Origin: Desulfuromonadales bacterium | Lineage (GTDB): Bacteria > Desulfobacterota > Desulfuromonadia > Geobacterales > Pseudopelobacteraceae | DNA length: 64,000 bases | Direction: 5' to 3' | Assembly (NCBI GenBank): GCA_013349405.1 | Contig: DUZS01000001.1 | Coordinates: 124,001 to 188,000 of the forward strand | Part shown: positions 62,005 to 64,000 of the stretch, piece by piece | Layout: each line of letters starts with the position of its first letter | Numbering within the stretch: the first letter of the stretch is position 1 | Program-made: the position numbers and the translations under genes | The notes under the pieces: generated by a model | What the model was told of the DNA's origin: nothing | The model's input: only the letters and a program-made list of their open reading frames with translations | Database searches by the model: none

Positions 62005-63153
62005 ATGCAGATATATGGAGTTTTTATCCCGGAAAAAAACAGGCTTCTCAGCTATTTCAGTCAGTTCAAGCAAGGCAAGGGTGGGCTTATCGTGTACCTT
62101 GCACTTATCGGGCTTGTTCTTGGCGGTTTTGGCTTTGGCAGTATCTTTATCCTCGGCCATGGGCATACGATCAACACGTCCAGTCAGGTGCCGTGGGGGC
62201 TGCAAATATCGACGTATGTCTATTTTGCCCTGGTCAGCGGCGGCTGTATCTTCACAAATTTTATCGGCAATATGTTTTTCCATGAAAAATACAAGCCACT
62301 GGCATCGCGCGTTATTTTTATGGGATTGATCACCGCCATCGCGGGATTTGCCTCGCTGGCCTCCGAACTGGGGCACGTGGAGCGCATGTATATGTTCATG
62401 ATATCGCCAAATCCCACTTCGCCGATGTTCTGGATGTCTGTCTGGTATACCGCCGATATCAGTATCCTGCTGGTGGAGTACATCAACATTCAACGAAACA
62501 AACACTCGAAAGCCATGCTCTATACGTCTTTTATCATCCCGGTTATAACGTATTGTTCACTGGGCAGTCTTTTTGGGGCTGTCGGAACCATGCCCTATTA
62601 TTACAGTTCCCTGTTGCCGATCTATTTTCTGTTCAGTGGCTTTTTGAGCGGTAATGCCCTTTGTGCAATTATTGCCGCCTTTCAGTCGAAAACATCGGGA
62701 AACATGCGGCTGTTAAAGCCGTTCTTCAGGATGCAGAAGATTGCCCTTGCATCAGTCTTTGTGCTTACCTTCTGTCGTATCATTATCGGGTTATCAAGTA
62801 ATTTGACCGGTTACGAGGTGTTTCGCGAAACGTTTTTCCAGAATGTGATATTTGGTATAGGAGGAGCGCTGGTGGTTCCATTTATAATTCTGATGTATAA
62901 ACGCACCTTCGGAGGCCTGGTACTTTCGAGTCTGCTGGTGCTGTTAACCCAGTTCATGGCCCGTCTTGATCTTGTGGTAGAAGGTTTCAGGGTCCCTGTT
63001 TTCAGGGTCTATGATATGCCTGAGAGGATCAGCTATTTCCCGTCTGTTTTCGAGATTCTGGTGGTTCTTGCCTCTGTATCGCTTGTCGCTCTGGTGTATC
63101 TGATCAGCGAAAAAACAGGTCTTTTTGAAATTGCTGGAAAGGGAGGCCATTAA
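62005..63153 (+). CDS. NrfD/PsrC-type membrane subunit
   Basis: 382 residues with about nine to ten hydrophobic helices. The first half ([46 protein letters not shown]) is the NrfD/PsrC quinol-site signature. It passes electrons between menaquinol and the iron-sulfur subunit. ATG 62005 follows the catalytic gene stop by one base. It overlaps nothing else and is 1 bp from the ferredoxin subunit start. Confidence 0.88.
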   Translation: MQIYGVFIPEKNRLLSYFSQFKQGKGGLIVYLALIGLVLGGFGFGSIFILGHGHTINTSSQVPWGLQISTYVYFALVSGGCIFTNFIGNMFFHEKYKPLASRVIFMGLITAIAGFASLASELGHVERMYMFMISPNPTSPMFWMSVWYTADISILLVEYINIQRNKHSKAMLYTSFIIPVITYCSLGSLFGAVGTMPYYYSSLLPIYFLFSGFLSGNALCAIIAAFQSKTSGNMRLLKPFFRMQKIALASVFVLTFCRIIIGLSSNLTGYEVFRETFFQNVIFGIGGALVVPFIILMYKRTFGGLVLSSLLVLLTQFMARLDLVVEGFRVPVFRVYDMPERISYFPSVFEILVVLASVSLVALVYLISEKTGLFEIAGKGGH

Positions 63154-63154
63154 C

Positions 63155-63871
63155 ATGAACCTGACTGAAAACAGAGATATTCTTGAAATTATGCAGTCTG
63201 ACCTGGAGCGTGCGCTTAAAAAACCACGAGCAGAACGTCGCTGGGCCATGGCGATTGACCTGAAAAAGTGTATCGGCTGCCATGCATGCACCACAGGGTG
63301 CATGTCAGAAAATCTGACACCACCTGAAATCCACTATCGTCCGGTAAAGGAAGAGGAGCTCGGCACGTTCCCCAATACCGGCATGCGTTTTTTACCCCGT
63401 CCCTGTATGCAGTGCGATGCACCAAGCTGTACCCAGGTATGCCCGGTGACGGCCACCTACAAAAGAGATGACGGGCTGGTCACAATTGACTACGAAAAGT
63501 GCATTGGCTGTCGCTACTGTCTCGTTGCCTGTCCCTACGGTGCCCGTTCGGCAGATGTCGGTCTCTATTTCACCGGGGACTTTCGCGACAAGACGTATGA
63601 AGTAGAGAATTCAGGAGAATATGGAAAAAGGTCGAAACGGACCAGCCACTGGCGTTCACCAATCGGGAATGCCCGTAAATGCCATTTTTGTATCCACCGC
63701 GTTGAAAAAGGCGAGCTGACACGTTGTACGACAACGTGTCTGTCGAGTGCTACGTACTTCGGAGATATTAATGATCCGAAGGCCCTCATTACAAAGTTGA
63801 TTTCAAAAGTCAATGTTATGAAGTACAAGGAAGAGTTCGGGACAAAGCCGATGGTTTTTTATCTGACATAA
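63155..63871 (+). CDS. Four-cluster ferredoxin subunit (PsrB/TtrB-like)
   Basis: 238 residues from ATG 63155 (GGGAGG upstream). Cysteine motifs are [37 protein letters not shown] and CHFCIHRV with RCTTTC, consistent with four [4Fe-4S] clusters of the DMSO-reductase-family electron-transfer subunits. No Tat signal is seen, so it probably hitch-hikes on the catalytic subunit. It lies between the NrfD gene and an exported protein. Confidence 0.91.
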   Translation: MNLTENRDILEIMQSDLERALKKPRAERRWAMAIDLKKCIGCHACTTGCMSENLTPPEIHYRPVKEEELGTFPNTGMRFLPRPCMQCDAPSCTQVCPVTATYKRDDGLVTIDYEKCIGCRYCLVACPYGARSADVGLYFTGDFRDKTYEVENSGEYGKRSKRTSHWRSPIGNARKCHFCIHRVEKGELTRCTTTCLSSATYFGDINDPKALITKLISKVNVMKYKEEFGTKPMVFYLT

Positions 63872-63904
63872 TTGCCGTATTACAGTGAGTTGGGGGGAGG
63901 AATC

Positions 63905-64000
63905 ATGAAATCAAAATCAATCTGGATGATGACAGTAGTTTCTGTTTTGCTGAGCGGACTCGCGTACGGTGCAGCCATGCAAGATATCATCTATAAGGGT
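63905..64000 (+). CDS. Exported protein, 3'-truncated by window edge
   Basis: 32 residues are visible from ATG 63905 (GGGGGGAGGA upstream). They form a signal peptide (SIWMMTVVSVLLSGLAYGAA) followed by MQDIIYKG, the style of a periplasmic c-type cytochrome, but no CxxCH falls inside the window. It starts 33 bp after the ferredoxin subunit and likely belongs to that operon. Confidence 0.7.
   Translation, partial: MKSKSIWMMTVVSVLLSGLAYGAAMQDIIYKG

Noticed and set aside
1-64000. CRISPR arrays, tRNA or rRNA genes, transposase genes
   Set aside because: No regularly spaced repeats with unique spacers, no tRNA cloverleaf and no transposase-like ORF were found on reading both strands.

Overview
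The window looks like chromosomal DNA from a dissimilatory, anaerobic member of the Desulfuromonadota, most likely a Geobacter/Trichlorobacter relative. This is inferred from the gene families; no 16S or tRNA is present. Supporting signs are a NuoF with a ferredoxin-like C-terminal tail, a split cytochrome b with a tetra-CxxCH protein, a dense hybrid histidine kinase/HDOD/GGDEF cluster, an AmmeMemoRadiSam radical-SAM enzyme, a DUF3373-type porin, and a rhodanese/molybdoenzyme respiratory cluster. Base composition is moderate in most genes and clearly lower in several accessory stretches.

Layout. 1-11047: complex I operon nuoF(partial)GHIJKLMN, closed by a hairpin, then prmC-hpt (11143-12554). 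12635-13531: a MITE-like palindromic element that supplies the 3' end of a tetra-haem cytochrome gene, followed by the two-piece cytochrome b (to 14540), all on the minus strand. 14713-17025: two lipoproteins and a PNPOx-fold protein. 17409-22441: a very large secreted beta-propeller/LamG/InlB-repeat protein with a dockerin-like tail, next to a small lipoprotein with a possibly cohesin-like fold. 22556-34163: a signalling cluster with the remnant of a decayed hybrid kinase (REC tail plus HPt), three complete sensor kinases, a REC protein with a CxxC pair, a REC-GGDEF cyclase and an HDOD protein. 34326-35600: hisI and hisG.

35771-48065 is a defence island. A minus-strand operon encodes a DUF499 ATPase, a DUF3780 protein and a DUF1156 DNA methyltransferase. 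A PLD-SNF2 helicase follows, separated by an oppositely oriented two-gene unit (small protein plus GNAT-like protein) whose promoter predicts a leaderless mRNA. The operon diverges from an XRE regulator across a shared palindrome that carries a -10 element on both strands. Downstream lies an AAA ATPase behind three GTATAC boxes. prfA (48172) and amrS (49369) follow.

50537-53881 is a second accessory region: a MazE/MazF-like pair, then a mobB gene cut inside its P-loop codons. The two halves are about 2.2 kb apart, and the intervening DNA carries a complete, AT-richer mobB homologue and an MNT/HEPN toxin-antitoxin pair. Two overlapping cation-transporter genes follow (to 55438).

55866 to the end is a respiratory region: DUF3373 porin, small periplasmic protein, CxxCH-triple-rhodanese protein, then a Tat-exported molybdopterin oxidoreductase, an NrfD/PsrC membrane subunit, a four-cluster ferredoxin subunit and the start of another exported protein. 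Together these suggest respiratory reduction of a sulfur- or selenium-type oxyanion or polysulfide in the periplasm; the substrate cannot be told from sequence alone.
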